Shown here piece after piece: positions 32,634 through 41,346 of a stretch of DNA of 64,000 nt; position 1 is the first letter of the stretch, and each line of letters starts with the position of its first letter. The stretch is from Bin5 sp009843665. Its GTDB lineage: Bacteria > Chloroflexota > Anaerolineae > Caldilineales > Caldilineaceae. The DNA lies in assembly GCA_965220285.1 (NCBI GenBank), contig OZ244818.1, forward strand, positions 4,712,001 through 4,776,000. Direction: 5' to 3'. A program made the translations under genes and the position numbers. The notes beneath the pieces are model-generated. The model was not told the DNA's origin. It saw only the letters and a program-made list of their open reading frames with translations, and did no database searches.

Positions 32634-32912
32634 TCAGAAGTTTCCCTCAGACGCCTCCCTCAATATCTGGTTGTCCAGCGTCAGATCCGCCACCGCTCTC
32701 TTCAGGCGGCTGTTCTCCAACTCCAGACGCTTCAGACGCCTGGCCTGGTCGATCCTGAGACCCCCGTACTCGCTGCGCCAGCGGTAGAAAGTCTGGTCGG
32801 TCACGCCTATTCGGCGGGCGGCCTCAGCCACTGTGCTGCCCTCGGCTATCGCCACCTCAGCTTCTCTCAGCTTGTTGATCACCTGCTCCGGCGTATGTCT
32901 CTTCTTCGCCAT
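32634..32912 (-). CDS. IS3-family transposase OrfA (HTH)
   Basis: 92 residues: MAKKRHTPEQVINKLREAEV, an HTH (TVAEAARRIGVTDQTFYRWR) and a leucine-zipper-like helix (LKRLELENSRLKRAVADLTL). It binds the IS ends and multimerises. It ends EGNF just after the slippery site GGGAAAC, where a -1 shift leads into OrfB. Confidence 0.92.
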   Translation of the reverse strand: MAKKRHTPEQVINKLREAEVAIAEGSTVAEAARRIGVTDQTFYRWRSEYGGLRIDQARRLKRLELENSRLKRAVADLTLDNQILREASEGNF

Positions 32913-33079
32913 CTTTCCCCCTTTCTACGGCCCATTACTAACATTATACCTGGACCAGTTCTTGGGGGGCAGGTCATGGAGACTAGTGGTGGGTCCAAAT
33001 GTTTAGACCACGAAACGGGCAAAAAAGAGTGCATCCAGACAAATGCGACTGACTCTGATCGGCAAAGGGTGGTCTGCCG

Positions 33080-33185
33080 CCACCAGATCACGAAGTGCTC
33101 TTCAGCCGGCGTGCGGTAGTCGAGATACTGATGTGGTCTTTCATGGTTGCAAAGGGACGAAAACAACTCTGCGTTGGCGTAAGTC
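33080..33185 (-). pseudogene. C-terminal remnant of a second transposase
   Basis: The minus-strand frame reads FETYANAELFSSL, then CNHERPHQYLDYRTPAEEHF, the standard C-terminal motif of IS3/IS481-type integrase cores (N-x-x-R-P-H-x-x-L-x-x-x-T-P-x-E). No N-terminal or catalytic part remains. It is distinct from the intact IS next to it, so two elements have inserted here. Confidence 0.7.
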
Positions 33186-33237
33186 TCGAACACCGTGGGG
33201 TGATGCACCCGCCACACGTAAAAGGAGAGATCATACT

Positions 33238-34017
33238 TTGAACGCCGCAAACCTGAGCGCTTCTTTGCAGGAGGCTGTGCCCCCCCTCTTCGTCTGCTCG
33301 CCGGCACCCCAGGAAGGTGTACGCGTACGCACTCCCATGCTTTACCCCGACGGAGGCGTTGTGGACGTGTTTGTGCTGGAGAGAAATGGCCGCTACATCG
33401 TCACTGATTTCGGCGATACACTGGGCTGGCTTGGGCTCCAATCAGTGAGCCGAAAGCGGACCAAAAAACAGGATGCGCTGATTCAGGATGTATGCCTGAC
33501 TCTTCGTATAGAGAATCAGCGTGACCAGCTGATGCTCCGCGATGTCTCCCGCGGCGCGCTGGGCGATTCAGTATTGCGTGTCGCCCAAGCGGCGGTACGA
33601 GTCTCAGACCTCTGGTTTACGCTGCGTAGCCAGGCAATCCAGACCACCGCTGACGAGGTTGACGAATGGCTACGCGAGCGGGCGATTGATTTCAAGCGGG
33701 ATGTGTCGAAACAGGGGAGGTCAACACAAAACTGGAAAATCGACTTCGAGACGCACACAGACGGTCATACCTGTTTTGTCTTCATTTTGGCCACCGGGAC
33801 CCGCGGCGCCGTCAGAAGGCTGACTGAGCACGTAGTGGCCGGTTGCGTGGATCTTAGCCACTATCGGGATCGTCAGTCGAGCCTAACCTTCGTTTCTCTT
33901 TTTGACGACACACAAGACGTGTGGCAACCAAAGGACTTCTCACTGGTAGAAGGAGTCTCTGACATCGCTCTCTGGTCCCATCCAACCGAGTTTGAGAACC
34001 TTCTTAGAGCTGAATGA
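33238..34017 (+). CDS. DUF1828-like domain protein
   Basis: 259 residues from a TTG at 33238, with AAAGGAGAG upstream. Residues 25 to 75 have the DUF1828 pattern: VRVRTPMLYPDGGVVDVFVL, then RYIVTDFGDTLGWLGL. The C-terminal half has a GHTCFVFILATGTRGAVRRL region like the partner DUF1829. Proteins of this type occur in accessory islands and toxin-antitoxin neighbourhoods; function unknown. The longer upstream frame runs through the transposase remnant and is unlikely to be translated. Confidence 0.7.
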   Translation: MNAANLSASLQEAVPPLFVCSPAPQEGVRVRTPMLYPDGGVVDVFVLERNGRYIVTDFGDTLGWLGLQSVSRKRTKKQDALIQDVCLTLRIENQRDQLMLRDVSRGALGDSVLRVAQAAVRVSDLWFTLRSQAIQTTADEVDEWLRERAIDFKRDVSKQGRSTQNWKIDFETHTDGHTCFVFILATGTRGAVRRLTEHVVAGCVDLSHYRDRQSSLTFVSLFDDTQDVWQPKDFSLVEGVSDIALWSHPTEFENLLRAE

Positions 34018-34132
34018 CCCTGTACTTGCTGCCGAGAATCCAGTGGGCCACCCTGGATTAGATGTCATTGCTCGGATCAGAAATTCAGGAGTTAGATCCC
34101 CTTTAGTCGTTCATTCCACCTCACCTGGTTAC

Positions 34133-34450
34133 TCAGCCTTCACCCCAAACACCCTCCCGGCCCTCCTCCTCCGCAACCTCCACCAAATACAGAAACAACG
34201 GCAACCCCAACGACACACCAACAACAAGCGTGCCCACAACAGGCAACCACAGCCTTCCAACCCTCTTCTCAACCCCATCAGTAAACAAGAACACAAACAA
34301 TACAACCGCAGAGACCACCACATCCAGCCACCCGAATGCCGCTACCCTTGAGCTTGTTATCTGTTCAAAAAGAAGGGAAAAGTCGAGGCCGTTCTCTGAA
34401 ATCCAGAGAAGAAACTGAGTATAAGGAAGAACTGTTCCGACAATGCACAA
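34133..34450 (-). CDS. DUF2834 membrane protein
   Basis: About 105 residues with three membrane segments. The match to DUF2834 is clear: GTVLPYTQFLLWISENGLDF, then FGWLDVVVSAVVLFVFLF, then VVGVSLGLPLFLYL. The start is uncertain: TTG at 34450, or an ATT about eight codons upstream after GGGGGGAG, which would give the usual basic N-terminus before the first span. Downstream of the SDR gene on the same strand. Function unknown. Confidence 0.75.
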   Translation of the reverse strand: MCIVGTVLPYTQFLLWISENGLDFSLLFEQITSSRVAAFGWLDVVVSAVVLFVFLFTDGVEKRVGRLWLPVVGTLVVGVSLGLPLFLYLVEVAEEEGREGVWGEG

Positions 34451-34495
34451 AAAGAGGTAGACGTGCTTCTTCTTAATCTTCGAGATACTCCCCCC

Positions 34496-35341
34496 TCACT
34501 CCCCCAAATTCCCCATCACCGCCAACGGCGTCGCCGCCAGCAACCCCCCATCCACCGGCATCACAATCCCCGAAATCCACCGCGCCTCATCACTCGCAAA
34601 ATAGAGCGCCGCATAAGCCACGTCCCAGGCCGTCCCCTCAGTCCCCAGCGGCCCGATCTTCCGCCGCCTCTCCCGCTCCCCCTCCGCAAACTCAGCAGTA
34701 AAAGAAGCATGCACATGCCCGGGCGCCAGGCAATTCACCCGGATACCCTCCCGCCCATGATGCACCGCCATCAGCCTCGTCAGCGTAGCCAGCCCACCCT
34801 TCGCCACCGAATAGGGTACATTGATATACGCCCCCGCCAGCAGTCCGTCAATCGACGAAATGTGAATAATCGACCCGCCCCCGCCCGCAGCCATATGTGG
34901 CACAGCATACTTACAGGCCATCACCGGCCCTTTCAGATTCACGTCCAGAGCGACATTCCAGAGCCCCTCTTCATAATCCGTAACCTTGCCCCCACCAATC
35001 CCGCCCGCATTGTTCACCAGAATATCCAGGCTTCCGTACCGACCTACACACTTCTCGGCCAGGTCCTGGCAATCCTCTTCCCTCGTAATGTCCGCCGAAA
35101 CGAAAGACGCCTCCCCTCCATTCTCCCTGATGAACTTCACCGTCACCTCGGCCCTGTCCTCGTCCAAGTCCGCAACAACCACCCGCGCCCCCTGTCGCGC
35201 AAAGAGCACAGCCGTTGCATAGCCGATGCCAAGAGCCGCCCGCCTTCGCGACCCCGCGCCCGTGACAATCGCCGCCTTGCCTTCCAACCTGTCTCCTTGG
35301 GGAGGCAGGCCACCTGACCCAGTCAACTTAATTTGGCTCAT
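34496..35341 (-). CDS. SDR-family NAD(P)-dependent dehydrogenase
   Basis: 281 residues, classical short-chain dehydrogenase. The nucleotide site AAIVTGAGSRRRAALGIG (residues 23 to 40) is slightly longer than usual, VVVADLDED follows, then ILVNNAG, and the catalytic Ser in SIIHISSIDG and Tyr-x3-Lys in VPYSVAKGG. It ends with a SGIVMPVDGG motif. Substrate not evident; neighbours suggest sugar or polyol oxidation. Confidence 0.9.
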   Translation of the reverse strand: MSQIKLTGSGGLPPQGDRLEGKAAIVTGAGSRRRAALGIGYATAVLFARQGARVVVADLDEDRAEVTVKFIRENGGEASFVSADITREEDCQDLAEKCVGRYGSLDILVNNAGGIGGGKVTDYEEGLWNVALDVNLKGPVMACKYAVPHMAAGGGGSIIHISSIDGLLAGAYINVPYSVAKGGLATLTRLMAVHHGREGIRVNCLAPGHVHASFTAEFAEGERERRRKIGPLGTEGTAWDVAYAALYFASDEARWISGIVMPVDGGLLAATPLAVMGNLGE

Positions 35342-35553
35342 TGGAGTAGGTTCGCCTTGTTGTTCGGAATGACACTAAAACTCGTTGCCCTATGTTTGAT
35401 CAGCGAGTCGACGGAGAGGAGTGCTGTCAGTCTTCACACAGCCACCCAGTCATGCGAGGAATCTCCGGCACGCCCGTGGTGGTCTTCGCGCCCCTTCGCG
35501 TCACTTCGCGGTTAAGAAAAGGAGTTCTCTCAGTCGTTCCGCGATCGTGAATT

Positions 35554-36384
35554 TCAGATTACATCCGACAGATATCGTGCCTTCGTAATCTCAACCACCT
35601 CATCCGGATCCCGCCGCCACCAGGTGCGCTCGGAGAAAATCTCCACTTCCCGATAACCGTCGTACCCTGTCGCCTCTACCAGCCGCCGAATGCGCCGTAT
35701 GTCGATAACCCCGTCACCCATCATCCCCCGGTCCAGCCGCAGGTCGGTCGTATCCATCAGCCAGTCGCAAACGTGAAAGGAAATAATCCGGCCCGCCGCC
35801 CGCTCAATCTCCTGCTCCATGTCCGGGTCCCACCACACATGATACACATCGACCACGATGCCCAGCTCCGGACCGGCCCCCAGCGCCTCAATCCAGTCAT
35901 TAGCCTGCCCCAAAGTGGACAAACAGGAACGGAACGCACAGATCATCGGGTGCAGCGGTTCCAGCCCCACCGTCACGCCGGCCAGTTTCGCATAGGGAAG
36001 CACCTCCGCAAGACCCTCAAGGCAGCGCGCTCGCGCCGCCGCTAGATCTCTCGACCCCTCAGGCAACCCGCCCGCTACAAATACTACACAATCGGCTTCC
36101 AGTTCAGCCGCTTCATCGATGGTTCGCCTTGTCGATTCCAGGTTGGCCCGAAACCGGTCGGGATCCGAATCAGTCAGCAGTCCCCCGACACACAAGCACG
36201 TGACCTTCATGTCATGAGCCTTCAGCAACCTCCTCGCCTCTGCCACGCCCACCTCATGCAGCTTGTCCCGCACAATCCCAATCGCGTGTACCCCGTTCCG
36301 CGCATAGCCCTCAATCGCCTGCGGCAGCGACCACTGCAGCAGCGTCGTAAACTGGTTGATAGCGAGTCTGCTGAAGTCGCTCAT
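35554..36384 (-). CDS. Sugar phosphate isomerase/epimerase (TIM barrel)
   Basis: 276 residues of the xylose isomerase-like TIM barrel family: TCLCVGGLLTDSDPDRFR, a glutamate after GVTVGLEPLHPM, LGIVVDVYHVWWDPDMEQEI (metal Asp and His), FHVCDWLMDTTDLRLDRGMM and GDGVIDIRRI, and a C-terminal YREVEIFSERTWWRRDP. The metal-binding Glu, Asp, His and Glu are in the normal order. Likely isomerises or epimerises a keto sugar or inosose. Operon with the SDR genes on both sides. Confidence 0.85.
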   Translation of the reverse strand: MSDFSRLAINQFTTLLQWSLPQAIEGYARNGVHAIGIVRDKLHEVGVAEARRLLKAHDMKVTCLCVGGLLTDSDPDRFRANLESTRRTIDEAAELEADCVVFVAGGLPEGSRDLAAARARCLEGLAEVLPYAKLAGVTVGLEPLHPMICAFRSCLSTLGQANDWIEALGAGPELGIVVDVYHVWWDPDMEQEIERAAGRIISFHVCDWLMDTTDLRLDRGMMGDGVIDIRRIRRLVEATGYDGYREVEIFSERTWWRRDPDEVVEITKARYLSDVI

Positions 36385-36437
36385 ATGTGCCTGCCCAACA
36401 CGGCTCCGGAGTCAATCAGATGGCACTGACGCTACAA

Positions 36438-37181
36438 TCAATAGGTCGCCCGCCCCCCGGACACGTCAAACACCGCCCCCGTAGCAAAACTGCACGCGTC
36501 GCTGCACAACCACGCCACCATCTCGGCGTTCTCCTCAACGGTTCCAAACCGTCCCATCGGGATCTTGGCCGTCACGGTCCTGATGTACTCCGGCGTCATC
36601 TCCCCCAGCAGGTCCGTCTGCACCATCGCCGGCGCCACGCAGTTGACAATGATACCGCTCTGCGCCAGCTCCTTGCCCAGCGACTTGGTCAGAGCGATTA
36701 CGCCCGCCTTCGCCGCCGAATATGCGCAGGCGTTTGCATTGCCCTCCTTGCCCGCAACCGACGCCACGTTCACGATCCGGCCTCCCCCCTGCTCCAGCAT
36801 GACCGGGATAACCGCCCGGCTGCACAGAAAAACCGAAGTAAGGTCGGCCGCAACTACCCGGTCCCACTCCTCCAGCGGGTACTCCCAAGTCGGCAGCGTT
36901 GGGCCCGAGACGCCGGCATTGTTGACTAGGATATCAATAACGCCCAGCTGCGCCAGCGTATCCTGCACCGCCTGCTCAACGCTCGCCGGTTCCGTCACGT
37001 CCACCGAAAATGCCGCCTCGAACCCTTCCCCCGCCGCAGTCCCCCGCACTGGCCCCGGGTCCAAATCCCAAACCGCCACACCAGCCCCTGACTCGGCCAG
37101 CCGCTGAGCAATACCCAGCCCAATGCCCTTAGCCCCGCCGGTAACAACCGCCGTCCGACCGCTGAAGTCATATTCGACCAT
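36438..37181 (-). CDS. SDR-family dehydrogenase, FabG-like
   Basis: 247 residues. TAVVTGGAKGIGLGIAQRLA is the TGxxxGxG cofactor site, then VWDLDPG, ILVNNAGVSGP, active site Ser in IVNVASVAGK and Tyr-x3-Lys in CAYSAAKAG. The end TGAVFDVSGGRATY is typical. Could act on 3-oxoacyl or sugar alcohol substrates; its place with a sugar isomerase and another SDR favours carbohydrate oxidation. First gene of the minus-strand set 37181 to 34496. Confidence 0.9.
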   Translation of the reverse strand: MVEYDFSGRTAVVTGGAKGIGLGIAQRLAESGAGVAVWDLDPGPVRGTAAGEGFEAAFSVDVTEPASVEQAVQDTLAQLGVIDILVNNAGVSGPTLPTWEYPLEEWDRVVAADLTSVFLCSRAVIPVMLEQGGGRIVNVASVAGKEGNANACAYSAAKAGVIALTKSLGKELAQSGIIVNCVAPAMVQTDLLGEMTPEYIRTVTAKIPMGRFGTVEENAEMVAWLCSDACSFATGAVFDVSGGRATY

Positions 37182-37402
37182 CTGTACCTTCCTTAACCGA
37201 CCTGCTAATTTCTAACTCAACTGCCCACTAAACCCTAACCCCTGGCCCCTGGCCCCTGCCCTTCTCTTATACCCCAAGTCGTAGGAAAGTGCTACAGAGG
37301 CCCGTGACAAGGGCTGCACTTTGCTGAAAAACCGCGTTGGTCAGAACCCCTTCGATTCAGCTAAAATGCTGAGGGGCACAGCCGCCGTACAGGAGCAAAC
37401 GT

Positions 37403-38449
37403 GTGAGCGAATTGCGTATAGCCATCCTTGGCGCTGGGACAATGGGCCGCCGTCACGTCGACTATGTGAACGCAAGCGACGACTGCCAGCTGGTTGCCAT
37501 TTGCGACCCCGACTCAGGCGTGGCCGAACTTGCAGCCAGGAACGAGGTGCCGTTCTTCTACGATGAATTCGAAGCCTTGGATTTGGCCGCGCCCGATGGC
37601 GCCATCATCGCCGCTCCCACCAACTTGCACGAAGAGCTTGCCTTGGCCTGCATCCGCCGCGGCATTGTGCCTCTGGTCGAGAAACCAATCACCGCCGCGC
37701 TCGACGAGGGCCAAAGGCTGGTCGACGAAGCCGCCGATGCCGCTGTGCCCGTCCTCGTCGGCCATCACCGGCGCTACCATCCCCGCATCCAGCGGCTCTG
37801 GAAACTGGCCAAGGGTGGCGCCATTGGCTCCCTGATAGGAGTCTCCCTCTTGTGGGCCGTCAAAAAGCCGGACGCCTACTACGACACTGTCTGGCGCACG
37901 CGCGCCGGCGGCGGACCCGTACTGACCAACCTCATCCACGAGATCGACACCCTGCGCTACATCTGCGGCGAAATAACCGGCGTCTACGCCGCCACCAGTT
38001 CCGCAACACGCGGCTTCGAGGTGGAAGACTCCGCCGCCATCACACTGAATTTCACCGGCGGCGTTGTCGGCTCGATCTTTCTTTCCGACGCCGCGCCCTC
38101 GCCCTGGTCATACGAGCTGACAATGTTCGAAAATCCATCCTACGCCCACGTGGAAGGTAACTGTGCCTTCTTCTTCGGAACAAGGGGTTCACTTGCCTTC
38201 CCCACGATGGAACTGTGGCGCTACCCCTCCGCAGACAACGCCGGCTGGGAGCAGCCCCTCGAACAGGAACGGCACGAGCCGGCCGACGCCGATCCGCTCG
38301 CGGCACAACTGGCCCACTTCTGCCGTGTCATCCGCAGAGAAGTACCGCCTCTCGTCAGCGGCGAAGAGGGCCTGCGCACGCTTGCCGCGACCCAGGCCGT
38401 ACTGACCTCGGGCAGTGAGGGCAAGCCCGTTGAACTCCGGCCCGCTTGA
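37403..38449 (+). CDS. Gfo/Idh/MocA-family oxidoreductase
   Basis: 348 residues from a GTG at 37403, with AGGAG 8 bases upstream. N-terminal Rossmann fold (RIAILGAGTMGRRHVDYVNA), the EKP motif in GIVPLVEKPITAALDEGQ, then LVGHHRRYHPRIQRLWKLAK, and the C-terminal domain with GGPVLTNLIHEIDTLRYICG, where the His/Asp of the active site fall in H-E-I-D. Oxidises or reduces sugars or polyols such as inositol with NAD(P). Divergent from the SDR operon. Confidence 0.9.
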   Translation: MSELRIAILGAGTMGRRHVDYVNASDDCQLVAICDPDSGVAELAARNEVPFFYDEFEALDLAAPDGAIIAAPTNLHEELALACIRRGIVPLVEKPITAALDEGQRLVDEAADAAVPVLVGHHRRYHPRIQRLWKLAKGGAIGSLIGVSLLWAVKKPDAYYDTVWRTRAGGGPVLTNLIHEIDTLRYICGEITGVYAATSSATRGFEVEDSAAITLNFTGGVVGSIFLSDAAPSPWSYELTMFENPSYAHVEGNCAFFFGTRGSLAFPTMELWRYPSADNAGWEQPLEQERHEPADADPLAAQLAHFCRVIRREVPPLVSGEEGLRTLAATQAVLTSGSEGKPVELRPA

Positions 38450-38540
38450 GCAGAAACATGAATCCCAGGGTCTATAGAACTGATCGTTGTACATGCAAGC
38501 GAAATTGACAGGTCCGACATAAAAGCAAAGGAGACTCCCG

Positions 38541-40862
38541 ATGGCATACGCAACCTACATGGGCGCACAGATCAAGCGCAAGGAAGATCCCCGTCTCATC
38601 ACTGGAAGCGGCTCCTACGTAGGAGACCTGAAGTTGCCCGGCATGCACTACGTCGCCTTCGTACGCAGCCCCTACGCCCACGCCCGCATCGGCGATATTG
38701 ACGCCTCGGCCGCGCTTGCCATGGACGGCGTCGTCGCCGTAGTAACCGGCCAGGACCTCGCCGCACACACCGAGCCCATGCCCTTCCCCTTTGAGGTCGG
38801 ATCCGCCGACGGCGAGGCCAACAGCAAGCGCACGCACTATGCCCTTACGACAGGAAAAGTGCTCCACATGGGCGAATGCGTGGCCGTAGTCATCGCCTCT
38901 GACGCCGCAACCGCAGCCGATGCCGCCGAGGAGGTCTTCGTCGACTGGGAACCGCTCCCGGCCGTCGCCGGCATCGAGCAAGCCCTCGACCCCGACGCCG
39001 CGCGCCTCTTCGACGACATGGACGGCAACTTCCAGGAAGTGTGGCGCCGTAAAGTCGGCGACGTCGATGCCGCCTTCGCCTCCGCCCACAAGGTCGTCAG
39101 CCAGCACATCACCAGCCAGCGTCTCGCCGCCGTACCCATGGAAGGACGCAGCATCGTCGCCGCGCCCGATCCGACGACCGCAGGACTGACCGTCTGGACC
39201 AGCACGCAAGCCCCCCACCTGATACGCGGCCAGCTTGCCGGCGTCCTGCGCATGTCCGAAAACGCCATCCGCGTCATCGCACCCGAAGTCGGCGGCGGTT
39301 TCGGCGTCAAGATCGGCATCTATCCCGAAGAAGTGGTGATTGCCAGCCTGGCCATGCGTTTCCAACTACCGTTGAGCTGGGTCGAAGGCCGCAGCGAGCA
39401 CCTGCTCACCACCACGCACGGCCGCGGCCAGATTGCCGACTACGCCCTCGCCGTCACCCAAGACGGCCGCATCACCGGCATGAAGATGCGCGTCGTCGCC
39501 GACATGGGAGCCTATCCCATCGTGCTCATCATTCCCGAACTGACCGGCTGGATGGCCGTCGGAGTCTACGACATTCCCGCATTTGACATAGAAATCGACT
39601 GCGTCTTTACCAACACCACCCCCATCGCCGCCTACCGCGGCGCCGGCCGGCCGGAAGCCGCCTACTACATTGAACGAATGGTAGACCTGGTTGCAAATGA
39701 GCTGGGTCTGGAACCGACCGAAGTGCGACGCAGAAACTTTATCCCTCCCGACGCCTTCCCCTACGACACGGGCACCACGCTCACCTACGACAGCGGCGAG
39801 TACGAGAAGTCGTTAACCAAAGCCCTCGACGTTTCCGGCTATGCCGCGCTGCGGGCAGAACAGGAACAACGCCGCAGCCAGAATGAAGGCAACCTGCTCG
39901 GAATCGGTCTCGCCAGCTACGTGGAGATCTGCGGCTTTGGTCCCTACGAGAGCGCCGAAGTACGCGTCGAGCCCAGCGGAACCGTCACCGTCTTTACAGG
40001 TATCTCGCCGCACGGTCAGGGGCAGGAAACGACCTTCGCCCAGATCGTGGCCGACCAGCTGGGAGCGGACTACGACCAGATCGTCGTCAAACACGGCGAC
40101 ACCGCCAACACCCCAATGGGCATCGGCACGATGGGCAGCCGCGGCCTCGCCGTCGGCGGCACCGCCCTCGTCCGCGCCACAGGCAAAGTGCGCGACAAGG
40201 CCAAACAGATAGCCGGGCACATCCTCGAAGCCGCCGCCGAAGACATCGAGCTGACCGAAGGGCAATACCAGGTGCGCGGCGTCCCCGACAATGCCGTGAC
40301 CCTCGCCGACATCGCCGCACGCGCCTACAGCGATGACCTTCCCGACGCCATCGACACGGGCCTCGAAGGCACCGACTATTTCCGGCCCGACCTCGTCTAC
40401 CCCTTCGGCACCCACGTCGCCGTCGTCGAAGTCGAGCAGTCCACCGGCCGAGTCACCATTCGCGAATACTACTCCGTCGACGACTGTGGGCCCCGCATCA
40501 GCCCCAAACTGGTCGACGGCCAGGTCCACGGCGGCCTCGCACAAGGCATCGCCCAGGCCCTGTTGGAAGAAGTGGTCTACAGCGAGGAAGGGCAGCTCTT
40601 GACCGGCACACTGATGGACTATGCCATACCCAAGGCAGCCCAGTTTCCCACCTTCGTGACCGACTCAACCGTTACAAATACCCCCCACAACCCGCTCGGC
40701 GCCAAAGGCATCGGTGAAGCCGCCACCATCGGTTCCACGCCGGCCATCGCCAACGCCGTCATGGACGCCCTCAAACCCCTCGGCGTCCGTCATCTCGACA
40801 TGCCACTGACGCCTGAGAAGATCTGGCAGGCCATCCATGGCAACGGTAATGGCGCTGGCTGA
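38541..40862 (+). CDS. Xanthine dehydrogenase-family molybdopterin subunit, form II CoxL-like
   Basis: 773 residues. The N-terminal a/b hammerhead domain starts after RKEDPRLITGSGSYVGDLKL; molybdenum cofactor domain with GGGFGVKIGIYPEE and the loop AYRGAGRPEAAYYIE. AYRGAGR is the form II motif; true aerobic CO dehydrogenases have AYRCSFR. Later come ISPHGQGQETTF, GSRGLAVGG and GAKGIGEAATIG, with the catalytic Glu near the end. Probably oxidises an aldehyde or N-heterocycle. The small (2Fe-2S) and FAD subunits are absent nearby. AAAGGAG precedes the ATG. Confidence 0.9.
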   Translation: MAYATYMGAQIKRKEDPRLITGSGSYVGDLKLPGMHYVAFVRSPYAHARIGDIDASAALAMDGVVAVVTGQDLAAHTEPMPFPFEVGSADGEANSKRTHYALTTGKVLHMGECVAVVIASDAATAADAAEEVFVDWEPLPAVAGIEQALDPDAARLFDDMDGNFQEVWRRKVGDVDAAFASAHKVVSQHITSQRLAAVPMEGRSIVAAPDPTTAGLTVWTSTQAPHLIRGQLAGVLRMSENAIRVIAPEVGGGFGVKIGIYPEEVVIASLAMRFQLPLSWVEGRSEHLLTTTHGRGQIADYALAVTQDGRITGMKMRVVADMGAYPIVLIIPELTGWMAVGVYDIPAFDIEIDCVFTNTTPIAAYRGAGRPEAAYYIERMVDLVANELGLEPTEVRRRNFIPPDAFPYDTGTTLTYDSGEYEKSLTKALDVSGYAALRAEQEQRRSQNEGNLLGIGLASYVEICGFGPYESAEVRVEPSGTVTVFTGISPHGQGQETTFAQIVADQLGADYDQIVVKHGDTANTPMGIGTMGSRGLAVGGTALVRATGKVRDKAKQIAGHILEAAAEDIELTEGQYQVRGVPDNAVTLADIAARAYSDDLPDAIDTGLEGTDYFRPDLVYPFGTHVAVVEVEQSTGRVTIREYYSVDDCGPRISPKLVDGQVHGGLAQGIAQALLEEVVYSEEGQLLTGTLMDYAIPKAAQFPTFVTDSTVTNTPHNPLGAKGIGEAATIGSTPAIANAVMDALKPLGVRHLDMPLTPEKIWQAIHGNGNGAG

Positions 40863-40895
40863 GCCAGAACTGTGTAATCTGGGAGGAATCTACAA

Positions 40896-41330
40896 GTGAG
40901 CGGCTTCTACGTGGATATAGGCGACAGCGTATCCTTTAGCAAGACAGTCGGCGAGAGCGACGTCTACCTCTTCGCCGGCATCACCGGCGACCTGGCCCCC
41001 AACCATGTCGACGAGGAATACATGAAGCGCTCCAGCTACGGCACGCGCATCGCCCACGGCGCGCTCCTCATCGGCTACATGTCCACCGCCTCCTCCATGG
41101 CCATCGCCGACTCCCGCACCAGCGACGAGGAGACGCCCGTTTCCCTGGGATACGACCGCATCCGCTTCCTCGCGCCCGTCTTTCTGGGCGACACCATCAC
41201 CGTTCACTACCAAATCGTCTCCGTCGACGAGGAGCGCAGGCGGTCCGTGTCCGACATACGCGTCACCAATCAGTCCGGCACATTGGTTGCCGTAGCCCAA
41301 CACATCCTCAAGTGGGTGGCAAACCGCTAG
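40896..41330 (+). CDS. MaoC-family dehydratase
   Basis: 144 residues from a GTG at 40896, with GGGAGG upstream. Hot-dog fold with the (R)-hydratase motif: LFAGITGDLAPNHVDEEYMK (catalytic Asp and His) and GTRIAHGALLIGY, then YDRIRFLAPVFLGDTITVHY. Adds water to an enoyl-CoA type double bond. Between the CoxL-like gene and PhyH with gaps of 33 and 16 bases, so one operon, probably for stepwise oxidation of a side chain. Confidence 0.9.
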   Translation: MSGFYVDIGDSVSFSKTVGESDVYLFAGITGDLAPNHVDEEYMKRSSYGTRIAHGALLIGYMSTASSMAIADSRTSDEETPVSLGYDRIRFLAPVFLGDTITVHYQIVSVDEERRRSVSDIRVTNQSGTLVAVAQHILKWVANR

Positions 41331-41346
41331 CGAAGGAAAGGGAGCT

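Larger units (their letters stand above)
31748..32976 (-). mobile_element. IS3-family insertion sequence (1.23 kb)
   Basis: Terminal inverted repeats start TGACCTGCCCCC at 31748 and at 32976 (reading inward), with further partial match beyond. It encodes OrfA and OrfB in overlapping -1 frames. No matching 3 to 5 base target duplication is seen at the two flanks (cgaa on the left, tgga on the right), which suggests later rearrangement or an unusual insertion. Confidence 0.88.
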
